Assembly: GCA_964510525.1 (NCBI GenBank)
Contig: CAZECE010000043.1
Coordinates: 1-51,452 of the forward strand
Reading direction: 5' to 3'
DNA: 51,452 nt
DNA from: CAZECE01 sp964510525
GTDB taxonomy: Bacteria; Pseudomonadota; Gammaproteobacteria; Pseudomonadales; JANQJO01
A program made the translations under genes and the position numbers. Positions 6,359 through 15,491 of this stretch are shown here, piece after piece. Position 1 is the stretch's first letter, and every line of letters starts with the position of its first letter. The notes under the pieces were generated by a model that was not told where the DNA came from, did no database searches, and saw nothing but the letters and a program-made list of their open reading frames with translations.

Positions 6359-8590
6359 CTATTCAAATAAATATTGAAACCCGAGTTCAACACTGCGAGG
6401 GCGATTGGGGCGAGCGCCAAAAGGCCGACGAGAAACGATGTCGACTTCGTCGGTTAAGTTTGCGACTTTTAACTGAAACTTTAAGGCGTCGTTGTAATAG
6501 TGTTGGCCGACCAGATCTAACGTGATGCGATCGTCTATGCGCTCATTCTCGGCAATCGCGCCATTGCCCGCAGTTTCACGCATCTCGCTGATGTATTGAG
6601 TCGCCAACTCCATTGACCAATCTTCGATTTCATAACCCAGCTCTAATGTCAGGACGTTTTCAGGTAAGTAGGGCAACTCATCGCCTTTTGAGACCGTGCC
6701 CCATTGTGAAAATCCTGCGACAAAATCGCTTTGGAAGGCGGATTCTGTGTAGGTGTACGTCACTTCCAATGGTACACGCCCTGGGCCAAGTGGCCAGTGA
6801 TAACCGCCGCTGAGCTCGAGACCGGCAATTTCGACGGCACCGCCATTGATCTCTTCACCATCTTCACACTCACCTGCCGCCGCATCCGAGGTTCTACAAC
6901 GTGCGAGAAGGTTGCTGTAATCACTGAAAAACACAATGCTTTCAAGATTTAATTTGTTTTTTTCAAAGCGAAACCCCGCTTCCCAGTTAACGCTGATTTC
7001 GGGTTCCGCTTCTTCGATGCTGCCGGCAGGCCTTGGGCCTGGTGCGCTGGGTGAGAAGCCGCGATTGACGCCCGCTAATAACCCAAGGGTATCGGAATAT
7101 TGGTAATAAACGCCAACACCTGGGATCAACACACTCTGATCGGCACTGTTGCTTCGAGTGTTGTCTAGGCGATCGGTCAGCTCTGTTTCAATGTGTTCCG
7201 CGCGCAAGCCGAGTGTTGTTGTCCATTTTTGATAGTGGATTTCATCACTGACGAATAATGAAAGTGCTTGGGTTTCGCCGATATTCGAAAGGCGAGGTGA
7301 GCGGTCAATGCCGTCATAAACCATGACACCGTTCACCATGTTATACGCCTTGACGCTGTGGAAACGATCGACTTCGTCTTCGTGATAGCGCAAACCGAAT
7401 GTTAATTCATGGCGATAGTCATTCCATTGAATCGTGGGTTTTAAAATCCACTCGACGCCTTGAGAAACGTATTCACGGTCATTGGTGACTACATCGAGCT
7501 TTTGCTGTTCTGATCCTGAGGAGTTCGTGACGCCAGTTAAAATATCTAAGTAACGCGATTCACTGATGCCGGTTGGGTTGGCCAGAATTTCGCGAATGCT
7601 AAAAGGCGCACTTAATAAAGGATCCGTGCTGTCGGTGTTGTTGCGAAAGCCATCCACACGGCGCCAGGCGCGATTAAATCGATTGCGATACAGGCGTGTG
7701 GTGAGTTTTAGATCGTCTGAAAAAACCAGTTGGTGGTCTAAATGAATTTTATTGTGGTCCCAATCCATTTGATCAAGTTGACTGCCGGCATAGCGATAAT
7801 AGGGGCGCAGTGCAAAGTCGTCTTCGGTGAGGCCTAAATAGGTTTCATCAGAATGCTCGGTGCCGGCGCCAAGTTTCAGTAAAAAGCGATGTTGGTGACC
7901 GGCGTTAGAGGTGGTTTGAAATGATAACTTGGCATCAAGATCGCTGCGCTCGAACCCTGTATCGCCTCCATTATCCAAATCTTTAAAGCCATCACTGCCA
8001 AAGCTCAACCCTTCAATTAACCAGCCCCAGCGCCCGTCTTCGCTGGTGGTGCCTACGTTGGTGTGTAATCGATAAAAGCCATCGCTGCCAAAACCACCAT
8101 TGACCTCGCCTTGAAAGTAATCGGGAATGGGCGTGGTGATTAAGTTTAGTGCGCCGCCGACGGTGTGAGGTCCATACGCAATGGAGACAGGGCCTTTGTA
8201 GATTTCCACGGCATGCATGCGAGATACATTGGGGAAGTAGTAGGCCGCTGGTGCAGAGTAGGGCGCGGGGCCAATCAAAATCCCGTCTTCCATCAAGGTG
8301 ATTTTTTGGCTGCGCTCGGCCGGTGCGCCGCGCATACCGATGTTGGGGCGTAGGCCGTAGCCCTCTTCATCACGAACATACACCCCAGTGGCTTCTCGGA
8401 GAACTTGGTGAATGTCAGTGTGCTCGTATTGTTCGAGTTCCACCGGGTCAATCCAGGTGGCGGAACCGGGAAGCGTTTTTACCCTCTCGGCACCACCGGT
8501 GACTGTGATTTCATCGACTAAGATGGTTTCGGCTTGTAAAGGGATACTCAATGCGGAGAAAAGTAAAAAGCCGACGGTTGCTCTAATCAT
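6359..8590 (-). CDS. TonB-dependent outer-membrane receptor, FecA-like
   Basis: A 743-residue receptor with a signal peptide (ending about LQA at residue 20), a TonB box (DEITVTGG, about residues 26-33), a plug domain to about residue 150 (YGLRPNIGMRG, MEDGILIGPAPY, VSIAYGPHTVGGALNLIT) and a 22-strand-type barrel. The plug sequence is closest to the FecA group of ferric citrate receptors, and no N-terminal signalling extension is present, so there is no FecIR-type surface signalling. The last residues are YLFE, with Glu after the usual terminal Phe, which is slightly unusual. It overlaps the imelysin gene by 8 bases. The ligand is probably a ferric chelate. Confidence 0.92.
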   Translation of the reverse strand: MIRATVGFLLFSALSIPLQAETILVDEITVTGGAERVKTLPGSATWIDPVELEQYEHTDIHQVLREATGVYVRDEEGYGLRPNIGMRGAPAERSQKITLMEDGILIGPAPYSAPAAYYFPNVSRMHAVEIYKGPVSIAYGPHTVGGALNLITTPIPDYFQGEVNGGFGSDGFYRLHTNVGTTSEDGRWGWLIEGLSFGSDGFKDLDNGGDTGFERSDLDAKLSFQTTSNAGHQHRFLLKLGAGTEHSDETYLGLTEDDFALRPYYRYAGSQLDQMDWDHNKIHLDHQLVFSDDLKLTTRLYRNRFNRAWRRVDGFRNNTDSTDPLLSAPFSIREILANPTGISESRYLDILTGVTNSSGSEQQKLDVVTNDREYVSQGVEWILKPTIQWNDYRHELTFGLRYHEDEVDRFHSVKAYNMVNGVMVYDGIDRSPRLSNIGETQALSLFVSDEIHYQKWTTTLGLRAEHIETELTDRLDNTRSNSADQSVLIPGVGVYYQYSDTLGLLAGVNRGFSPSAPGPRPAGSIEEAEPEISVNWEAGFRFEKNKLNLESIVFFSDYSNLLARCRTSDAAAGECEDGEEINGGAVEIAGLELSGGYHWPLGPGRVPLEVTYTYTESAFQSDFVAGFSQWGTVSKGDELPYLPENVLTLELGYEIEDWSMELATQYISEMRETAGNGAIAENERIDDRITLDLVGQHYYNDALKFQLKVANLTDEVDIVSRRPFGARPNRPRSVELGFQYLFE

Positions 8591-9911
8591 TGTCGCCCTC
8601 CACGCGTTCAGGTAACGACAAGGTCATTAAGGTTAAAAAATCCGTTTTGAGTAAATCGGTGATGCTTTTTAAGGTGCCGTGCAACGCACAGACCTCGGTG
8701 CCGGCAGACACCGTTCTGTTGCTGGAAGCATTCACACAGGCGCTGCTCAGGTTGTTACTTTCTATCGTGTTGAGGGCTGTTGTCAGAGACTGACCGGTGT
8801 TGGTTACATAAGTATCGATGATGGCGATGGCCTCATCGGTACGGGTGAGAAGAGTTGTTGCTAGGTCGGGAAAATTGCGTACCGCCAATTGATAGTCAAA
8901 CCCAACTTGATCACTGGCGTTGGCGGCTTGCGCGGTTAAGCTGGCGATAAAGACCTGCCGGAAGCCTAATAGATTGTCGCGGACGTTTTGCAGAGCGTTG
9001 TCACTCCAGGGCGATTCGCGTAACTCTGGGCAAGTGGTGTTGCCGCAGGTGCCACGCCCATTGGCAAAACCCAGCACAGACGCCAGTTTGCGATCTTTGG
9101 TTTCGGTATCGAGAAAAAAGAGGGCATCGGTGATTTGGTTGAGTGCTTGTGATGCGGTTTCAAAACGATCGGTGCCGGGTTGTGTCAGGTTGGTTTTGTA
9201 CACGTCCCAGGCTTGTGTCAGTGCTGTGGCGTTGTTGTTGAGATCCTCGGTGATTTGTGTGGCGTAGTCGCAGCGTTGCGCGCGTTTTTCAACGTCAGTC
9301 AGTGCATTCCAGGTTAGAGTTTCTGAGATCAGCGTGCTGCAGGTGGAGTTTAAGTTCGAATTAAATAACAGGTACTCCAAGGCATCCAAGCCGCGTCCTT
9401 GGCGGGGGGCGGTTTCAATGTCATAGCCTGATACTTGGCTGCGCACCACCTGGGTATCCAAAGTGCAGGTGCTGACAGCGTCCGGCCATGAGTAAATGCG
9501 ACCACCTAAACGATTGCCGTTGTCGGTAATGGGTTCGACTTTTGCAGCGGATATTCGTTGCCACGTTGATAGCGCTTGTGACCAACCGGCTTGAGCACTT
9601 TCCAAGGCTGAGGTTTCTGAAGCGGTTTCAAGGGCTGCGCAGTAGTTGGTGACGGCGGTTTGCAGTTGTTGAGTGTCGGTTTCAAATTGCGTGAAGTTGG
9701 GCGTGAAGACATTGTTGGCCAGGGCTTCTAAGGTGCGCAATAACGCCGTGTCGGAATTTGAAAGTGCGCGACTGGTATCTGTTTCAGTGGTCGTTATGGG
9801 GGAGGTATTGGATGAGGTGCTGGTTGAGTCATCGACCAAGCAACCGGCGAGTGAAAAGACACTCGCCGATAATGCAAAGATTTTGATGAAGGGTTTAACG
9901 GACAGTTTCAT
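8583..9911 (-). CDS. imelysin family lipoprotein (peptidase M75-like)
   Basis: A 442-residue lipoprotein: the signal peptide ends in the lipobox LAGC at about residues 21-24, followed by a Ser/Thr-rich linker. The imelysin fold is marked by GRGLDALEYLLF near residue 180 (the family's GxHxxE region, here with Asp in place of His) and a late CALHGTLKSITDLLKTDF. Imelysins are iron-regulated periplasmic or surface proteins linked to iron uptake, with ligand binding not firmly established. The His-to-Asp change suggests this one lacks the putative metal site. Its place directly before the receptor supports a partner role in iron acquisition. Confidence 0.88.
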   Translation of the reverse strand: MKLSVKPFIKIFALSASVFSLAGCLVDDSTSTSSNTSPITTTETDTSRALSNSDTALLRTLEALANNVFTPNFTQFETDTQQLQTAVTNYCAALETASETSALESAQAGWSQALSTWQRISAAKVEPITDNGNRLGGRIYSWPDAVSTCTLDTQVVRSQVSGYDIETAPRQGRGLDALEYLLFNSNLNSTCSTLISETLTWNALTDVEKRAQRCDYATQITEDLNNNATALTQAWDVYKTNLTQPGTDRFETASQALNQITDALFFLDTETKDRKLASVLGFANGRGTCGNTTCPELRESPWSDNALQNVRDNLLGFRQVFIASLTAQAANASDQVGFDYQLAVRNFPDLATTLLTRTDEAIAIIDTYVTNTGQSLTTALNTIESNNLSSACVNASSNRTVSAGTEVCALHGTLKSITDLLKTDFLTLMTLSLPERVEGDND

Positions 9912-9948
9912 GCAGTTATGTCTCTTTTGAGTAAGGGGGCGAATTGGG

Positions 9949-11475
9949 CTACCAGTTCAAGACGTTTTCGGGTGCAAAGTTGTAGATGTTTTGCATGATG
10001 TCGCGTGCTTGCTCAAGGTCAGCTTGATAAGCCGTCACACCGCCGGTAAAGGCCACGCCATTTTGCGTGCCGTCGGGTAACACTGGCGCGTCGCCCATTA
10101 GGGCCAGCACGTCTTTTAGTTGTTGTAAGGTGGTGGCATCGGCTCGAAAAGGCGAATCGGGATTAAACTGAAGACCTAACGCAAAGCCTTTCATTTCAGC
10201 CCAGTGTTTGGCGTGATCTCGAAAGGCACTCAAGCTGGTGTAACCATCCACGGCAAAATTGTCCATGTCGTTAAGCGTGTCATTGATGTAGTGAATCACT
10301 GTGGCGGCAATGCATTTTTCCCAAGTGCGAGACGCCGTGAGTTGGGCTTCTTCCAGAAGGGCCAAGGCCTCGGTATCCAGATTGCCGGGAGTGGCGTTTA
10401 AGATGGTGCGGCCAGCTAAAAAGGCATTAAAGGCGGTGGCGGTGAAGTCGGTGGCGACTGTCGCACCACGATCTCGCTTGGCGCAGTTAGTGCTGTTGCC
10501 AAGGTTCACTTCGGACGTGAGGTCGATCAGACCATCGCCATTGGCGTCGTTATAGCCATTAGAAAATTCGGGGCGACCGCCTTTGCTGGCCAGTTCATCG
10601 TCCGTGTAGTCGTTGTAATTACGTGCCGCACCAAAATAACCGAAGGCTTCATCCCATTCGTGTTCGACCATGGAGTAAGGAGCGTTACCCTCTTGAGTGT
10701 CATTAGCCGTGCTGTAATCGGCTTTCAGGTAATCACCCGTACCTTGCGAATACGCTACCGCACCGAGCAGAAATTTTTGAATGAGTTGTCTAAGGTCTAA
10801 GCCGCTCGCTGTTACGTAGGGCACGTCAATGTCGGCGGTGATGCCACCTGTTAAACGGATAATCTCACTGGCTTCATCGGTACTGATGCTGTCTAGTAAA
10901 GAGAAAAAGTGTTGTACCAGAGCTTCTGGGTTATTGGGTGCTGTACTGGTGCCGTCTAGGGGGGTGGTCCAGCCAAAGAATTCGCCGTTAATCAGAGCGG
11001 GATCATTGCCGGCGGTTTTACCCACCAAGCTTTTACCCGAAGCGATGTCGCCGTAGGTGTTACCTGTTTTGTTTGGGCCTGGGATAATGGGGGTGCTCAA
11101 TGAATAGCGAAAAGGTTCATCGTCCGCAGAGCCGCCATCAAATTTGTAAAAGAAATTTAAGTTGGTCAAGACGTCTTCGCTGGCATCGTCTTTCAGGTTC
11201 AGCATGTAGTCGACTAAGTCTTCGATCAGGATCATGCGTTTGGTTTGGCCGGTATAAGAAACAGATGATATGCCGATGCCAAATTTGTCCTGGAATGCAT
11301 AGTTGGTGGGGATTGGGTAATCATTCAATGTTCGAGTGGTGGGGGGATTTGGCGTGTTATTACCGCTATCGCTGCCACTGCTCCCGCCGCACCCTTGGGT
11401 CAAGGCGGTGGCTACGGCGATGGCCAGTAGCGTGGATTTAGTGTATGTCGGGGCGAATGGCTTAATGAACGGCAT
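9949..11475 (-). CDS. DUF4856 domain lipoprotein (imelysin partner)
   Basis: A 508-residue secreted lipoprotein with a hydrophobic leader and lipobox-like LTQGC near residue 29, then a Gly/Ser-rich linker and a DUF4856 domain (YPIPTNYAFQDKFG opening; later EHEWDEAFGYFGAARNYNDY and CAKRDRG). DUF4856 proteins are commonly encoded beside imelysins and TonB-dependent receptors, and their fold is thought to be imelysin-like. Here it is the first gene of the iron operon, directly under the Fur box. Its biochemical role is unknown; metal or chelate binding at the cell surface is the likely theme. Confidence 0.85.
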   Translation of the reverse strand: MPFIKPFAPTYTKSTLLAIAVATALTQGCGGSSGSDSGNNTPNPPTTRTLNDYPIPTNYAFQDKFGIGISSVSYTGQTKRMILIEDLVDYMLNLKDDASEDVLTNLNFFYKFDGGSADDEPFRYSLSTPIIPGPNKTGNTYGDIASGKSLVGKTAGNDPALINGEFFGWTTPLDGTSTAPNNPEALVQHFFSLLDSISTDEASEIIRLTGGITADIDVPYVTASGLDLRQLIQKFLLGAVAYSQGTGDYLKADYSTANDTQEGNAPYSMVEHEWDEAFGYFGAARNYNDYTDDELASKGGRPEFSNGYNDANGDGLIDLTSEVNLGNSTNCAKRDRGATVATDFTATAFNAFLAGRTILNATPGNLDTEALALLEEAQLTASRTWEKCIAATVIHYINDTLNDMDNFAVDGYTSLSAFRDHAKHWAEMKGFALGLQFNPDSPFRADATTLQQLKDVLALMGDAPVLPDGTQNGVAFTGGVTAYQADLEQARDIMQNIYNFAPENVLNW

Positions 11476-11522
11476 TTCGGATCTCCATGTCTTTGAAGGT
11501 GAAGCGATTCTGCCAAATGAGA

Positions 11523-11580
11523 ACTATAAAGTAAATGATAATCGTTCTTATTTGATAAAAAAAGCCAACTGGATTAGGAT
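11523..11580. promoter_or_regulatory. divergent iron-regulated promoters with Fur box
   Basis: A Fur box lies at 11531-11549: it matches the 19-base consensus GATAATGATAATCATTATC at 14 positions (by eye). For fbpA, a plus-strand promoter TTGATA (11552-11557), a 17-base spacer and TAGGAT (11575-11580) begins 2 bases to the right. For the DUF4856 operon, a minus-strand -10 TATAGT (11523-11528 on the complement) lies to the left, so the box falls in its -35/-10 spacer. One Fur dimer site could therefore silence both operons in iron-replete cells. Confidence 0.75.
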
Positions 11581-11640
11581 CGCGATCTATGACGTGTCAT
11601 ACCTTATCCCTCCCATTAACCTTTAATAAGGAAAATTAAG

Positions 11641-12696
11641 GTGTTTAGAGACAGCTGCAAACAACAAACACTATTTTTTATGCCTTTTGGATTTTTTCTG
11701 AGTTTGATTTTTTTGAGCGTTAGTTCAGCCCAGGTAAGCCAGGCCGCCGAAGTGAATGTGTACTCGGCTCGAAAAGAGGCTTTGATAAAACCCGTGCTGG
11801 ATGATTTTACCCAGCAAACTGGGGTAAAAGTGAATCTGATTACCGGCAAAGCCGATGCATTGATTACTCGCATTCAGCAAGAGGGGGTGTTGAGTCCGGC
11901 CGATATTTTAATTACCACGGATGCGGGGCGTTTGGTCCGGGCCAAGTCAGCAGGCATCACTCAAGCCATAGATTCCGCCAAGGCCAATGCGATTGTGCCT
12001 CAGGGCTTTCGAGACTCCGAAGGTCATTGGTACGCGCTAACCTATCGAGCGCGGACCTTGGTGTACGCGCCTGATCGAGTGACCACTGGTGCTCTGTCGA
12101 CATTAGAACAGTTGGCCGATCCGAGCTGGAAAGGGCGTATCTGTATTCGGTCTTCTTCAAATATTTACAACCAGTCAATGATCGCCGCGATGATCGATCA
12201 GATGGGTGAGCAAGCGACTACTGAGTGGGTGCAAGGGTTGGTGGCTAACTTGGCCCGTCGACCTAAAGGGGGTGATCGCGATCAGATTAAAGCCGTGGTA
12301 TCGGGCCAGTGTGATGTGGCGATTGTGAATACCTATTACTTGGCGGGCATGTTGAACGATCCAGATCCAAAAAATCGCGCATTGGCTGAGCAAGTTGAAG
12401 TGTTTTGGTTGAATCAACAAGATCGGGGCGCGCATATTAATGTTTCTGGTATTGCGGTTGCGCGTCATGCGCCCAACGTTGGTCAGGCGAAAGCATTGAT
12501 TGAGTTTATGTTAACGCCATCGTCTCAGGCCTGGTATGTTCAGCACAATCATGAATACCCCATTCTTGAGGGGGTGGGGCTCAGTGAAACGGTGAAAGCC
12601 ATGGGATCTTTTAAAACCGAAGCCGTGACGATGCAAACCATTGGTGAATTAAATGCAGCTGCCTTGAAATTGATGGATCGTGCTGGGTGGCAATAA
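11641..12696 (+). CDS. fbpA: ferric iron ABC transporter, periplasmic binding protein
   Basis: A 351-residue periplasmic Fe(III)-binding protein of the FbpA/FutA type. The start is GTG at 11641, chosen because AAGGAA (11628-11633) stands 7 bases upstream; a downstream ATG at 11680 is possible but has no ribosome site. The signal peptide ends near VSQAAE. The mature protein opens with VNVYSARKEALIKPVLDDF, as in the family. The adjacent Tyr pair in AIVNTYYLAG (about residues 232-233) are the conserved iron ligands. It delivers Fe(III) to the permease and ATPase encoded next. Confidence 0.92.
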   Translation: MFRDSCKQQTLFFMPFGFFLSLIFLSVSSAQVSQAAEVNVYSARKEALIKPVLDDFTQQTGVKVNLITGKADALITRIQQEGVLSPADILITTDAGRLVRAKSAGITQAIDSAKANAIVPQGFRDSEGHWYALTYRARTLVYAPDRVTTGALSTLEQLADPSWKGRICIRSSSNIYNQSMIAAMIDQMGEQATTEWVQGLVANLARRPKGGDRDQIKAVVSGQCDVAIVNTYYLAGMLNDPDPKNRALAEQVEVFWLNQQDRGAHINVSGIAVARHAPNVGQAKALIEFMLTPSSQAWYVQHNHEYPILEGVGLSETVKAMGSFKTEAVTMQTIGELNAAALKLMDRAGWQ

Positions 12697-12702
12697 ACCT
12701 GA

Positions 12703-12756
12703 GTATTCGTTTGCTAAGAAGTGTTCGCTTGCTGAATAGCGCTCGTTTGCAGGGTG
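12703..12756 (+). repeat. three imperfect 18-base direct repeats
   Basis: Three units begin at 12703, 12721 and 12739, each 18 bases apart and each opening G-x-x-x-TCG-x-TTGC. They fill most of the 94-base gap between fbpA and fbpB. One frame through the repeats is open for 33 codons (12699-12800) but lacks a good start, so I treat it as a repeat and not as a gene. Confidence 0.5.
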
Positions 12757-12790
12757 CTGTTAAGCGGTTTGAAAATGATTCGCGGGTAGT

Positions 12791-14437
12791 TTGCTCTTGA
12801 GTCGCTCTTGGCTGATGGGGTTGTGTGTTTTGGGAGCTCTTTTAGTTGCGCCCATTATTATTGTCTATGCCAGTGTTTTTTTTCCACAGATCGATGTGTG
12901 GCGACATCTTCTCGATACGGTCCTTCTGGATTATGTGTCGAACAGTTTGGTCTTGGCGTTGGGAACTGGTGGCTTAGCGTTGCTGCTGGGGATTGTGTTG
13001 GGGTGGTGCGTCGCGCGCTACGAGTTTGTGGGGCGCCGTTGGGTGCAATGGTGGGCGGTCTTGCCCTTGGCGATGCCGGCTTACATCACCGCTTATACTT
13101 ACACGGGCCTGTTGGATTTTTCGGGCCCTGTCCATGTGGGATTGGCTTGGTTGTTAGATGCACCACTTCGTGACGTGACGTTACCTGATATTCGTTCATT
13201 ACCCGGAGCGACCCTGATCATGGGGCTGGTGTTGTACCCTTATGTGTTTCTGTTGGCTCGAAATGCGTTTCAAGAGCAACCCTCTCAGTTTGAGGAAGTG
13301 AGTGCCAGCTTGGGTGTCACGCGCTGGGAGCATTTTAGCCGTGTGGTCTGGCCATTGGCACGACCAGCTGTTTTAGCGGGAACGCTGCTGACGATGATGG
13401 AAGCCTTGGCGGATTATGGCACGGTCGCGTATTTTGGTGTCAATACCTTTACCACGGGTATCTTTAGAACCTGGTTTGGGCTTGATAATGCGTTAGCGGC
13501 GGCGCAACTTTCAGCGTTATTGTGTTCGTTAGTCTTTGTGGTGTTGGTGGCGGAACGTTACACCCGGCGTCATCTTAAGTCTTATGCTTCTGGACGGGGG
13601 GCTATGCGCTGTTCACCTCGAGTGGTTTCTGGGGCTAAGGGCTGGGGGCTGTTATTGCTGTGTCTTTTGCCGGGGGGGCTGGGATTTTGGGTGCCGGTGG
13701 TGCAGTTGTCTGAGTGGGCTTGGATGAGTGTGCAAACGAGTGTTGATCCTCTGTTCTGGCGATTGGCGGGCCATAGTTTGCTGTTGGCTTTCAGTGGCTC
13801 TGTTTTAATTGTTGCGATGGCGTTGTTTTTTTCCTACAGCCAAAGACTCTTAAAGCGGACATGGGCGACTCGAATGGTACAGATGGTTGGGATGGGGTAC
13901 GCAATACCGGGAACGGTGATTGCCGTTGGGGTGTTGATCCCATTGATCTGGCTGGATCATCGCATCAATGATGTCACTCAAGCCTGGTTTGCGTGGATGC
14001 CTGGATTGGTGTTCTCGGGGACTGTGTTTGCTTTGCTATTGGGCTATTGTGTTCGGTTTTTAACGGTGGGGTTGCAAAATACGGAGTCAGGATTGGCGCG
14101 GATTACGCCGTCGATGGATGAAGCCGCGGCGGTTTTGGGGTATCAACCTGTTCAAGCCTTGCGTTGGGTGCATGTGCCCATGTTGAGAGCCAGTCTGATC
14201 AGTGCGGTGTTGCTGGTGTTTGTCGATATTTTAAAAGAATTACCGGCAACGTTGATTTTAAGGCCTTTTAATTTTAATACGCTGGCTGTGCGCACGTATG
14301 AGTTGGCATCCGATGAGCGGTTGGTGGATGCGGCGCTGCCGGCGTTGACTATTGTGTTGGTGGGTTTGATTCCGGTTATTTTATTGACGGGATTATTGAA
14401 TAAGTCTTCTTGGGGTGACGGCCGTGTTAAAGCTTGA
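12791..14437 (+). CDS. fbpB: ferric iron ABC transporter, permease
   Basis: The 548-residue inner-membrane permease is a fused double-length FbpB-type protein with about 12 membrane helices. Each half carries an EAA loop that docks on the ATPase: EVSASLGVTRWEHFSRVVWP (about residues 170-190) and EAAAVLGYQPVQALRWVHVP (about 440-460). The start is uncertain: TTG at 12791 is the first available codon after an in-frame stop, with TTG at 12797 and ATG at 12815 as alternatives, and the ribosome site is weak. It lies between its binding protein and ATPase, overlapping the latter by 23 bases. Confidence 0.9.
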   Translation: MLLSRSWLMGLCVLGALLVAPIIIVYASVFFPQIDVWRHLLDTVLLDYVSNSLVLALGTGGLALLLGIVLGWCVARYEFVGRRWVQWWAVLPLAMPAYITAYTYTGLLDFSGPVHVGLAWLLDAPLRDVTLPDIRSLPGATLIMGLVLYPYVFLLARNAFQEQPSQFEEVSASLGVTRWEHFSRVVWPLARPAVLAGTLLTMMEALADYGTVAYFGVNTFTTGIFRTWFGLDNALAAAQLSALLCSLVFVVLVAERYTRRHLKSYASGRGAMRCSPRVVSGAKGWGLLLLCLLPGGLGFWVPVVQLSEWAWMSVQTSVDPLFWRLAGHSLLLAFSGSVLIVAMALFFSYSQRLLKRTWATRMVQMVGMGYAIPGTVIAVGVLIPLIWLDHRINDVTQAWFAWMPGLVFSGTVFALLLGYCVRFLTVGLQNTESGLARITPSMDEAAAVLGYQPVQALRWVHVPMLRASLISAVLLVFVDILKELPATLILRPFNFNTLAVRTYELASDERLVDAALPALTIVLVGLIPVILLTGLLNKSSWGDGRVKA

Positions 14438-15479
14438 GGGCGTATCCATCGCTTACGACGGTTCTAATGTGATCAGAGATGTGTCTTTGCGTCTTGAAGC
14501 AGGGCAAATTGGGAGTCTGCTCGGGCCTTCGGGCTGTGGTAAAAGCTCCTTGCTGCGTGCGGTCGCCGGGTTTGTGGCTGTGGCGTCAGGTGTTATCGCA
14601 TTGCGCGGTGAGCCTGTTAGCGGTCAGAACATGTCTGTTGCCCCAAGTCGTCGGGGAGTGGGCTTGGTGTTTCAAGACTTTGCTTTGTTTCCTCATTTAA
14701 CGGTAGCCGAGAACATTGCCTTTGGATTGAAAAAATGGTCCGAGCGTGAGCGCCTGGTGCGTATTGAGTCGGTTTTAAGTTTGTTGAAAATTGAGTCGCT
14801 TGGTGCGAGTTACTCTCATCAGTTGTCCGGTGGCCAGCAGCAGCGTGTGGCAATCGCCCGGGCCATTGCGCCCAAGCCAGATGTATTGTTACTCGATGAG
14901 CCTTTTTCCAGCTTGGATGCGGAATTGCGTGCTGAGCTGGTGCATGAAATTAAAGCTGTGGTTCAAACCGAAGGCATGACGGCTTTGCTCGTGACCCATG
15001 ATCAACAAGAGGCCTTTGCGTTTGCGGATGTGATGGGGGTGATCAGTGACGGTAAGCTTCACCAATGGGGCAGTGCGTATGATTTGTATCATCGTCCGGC
15101 CAGTCGGTTTGTGGCGGATTTTATTGGCGAAGGTGTGTTTGTGTCTGCGACCTATCGGCCGCCTAAAAAAATACAAACGCCTTTAGGAGAGTTGTGTTGT
15201 TTGGAGCCAACGGTGATTGATCGCATTGCTCAGGAATCTCGACCTTTGGAGGTGTTGATTCGACCCGATGACATCATTCACGATGATGACAGCCCTTACA
15301 CGGCAACAGTGAAAAGTCGGGCGTTTCGGGGGACGCATTTTATGTATCAGTTGCAAGTGGCCGAGTTGCAGGACACAGTGTTGCTGTGTTTGGCACCTTC
15401 TCATCATGATCATGCGGTCGGCAGTGCTTTTGGGATTCGTTTGGCATTGGACCACCTGATTGTGTTTCCAGTAGAATGA
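14415..15479 (+). CDS. fbpC: ferric iron ABC transporter, ATP-binding protein
   Basis: The 354-residue ATPase of the Fe(III) importer has Walker A GPSGCGKSS (near residue 40), a Q-loop at LVFQDFALFPHL, signature LSGGQQQR, Walker B LLLDEPFSSLD and the switch His in LLVTHDQQE. A C-terminal TOBE-like domain from about residue 285 (VLIRPDDI) is typical of the FbpC/PotA group. The start is GTG at 14415 inside the end of fbpB, implying coupled translation. It ends 12 bases before pyrC. Confidence 0.93.
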   Translation: MTAVLKLEGVSIAYDGSNVIRDVSLRLEAGQIGSLLGPSGCGKSSLLRAVAGFVAVASGVIALRGEPVSGQNMSVAPSRRGVGLVFQDFALFPHLTVAENIAFGLKKWSERERLVRIESVLSLLKIESLGASYSHQLSGGQQQRVAIARAIAPKPDVLLLDEPFSSLDAELRAELVHEIKAVVQTEGMTALLVTHDQQEAFAFADVMGVISDGKLHQWGSAYDLYHRPASRFVADFIGEGVFVSATYRPPKKIQTPLGELCCLEPTVIDRIAQESRPLEVLIRPDDIIHDDDSPYTATVKSRAFRGTHFMYQLQVAELQDTVLLCLAPSHHDHAVGSAFGIRLALDHLIVFPVE

Positions 15480-15491
15480 TGTGTTCCTCAA

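Noticed and set aside
8920..9267. 115-residue plus-strand open frame within the imelysin gene
   Set aside because: Antisense to a clear lipoprotein gene; composition is that of a shadow frame.
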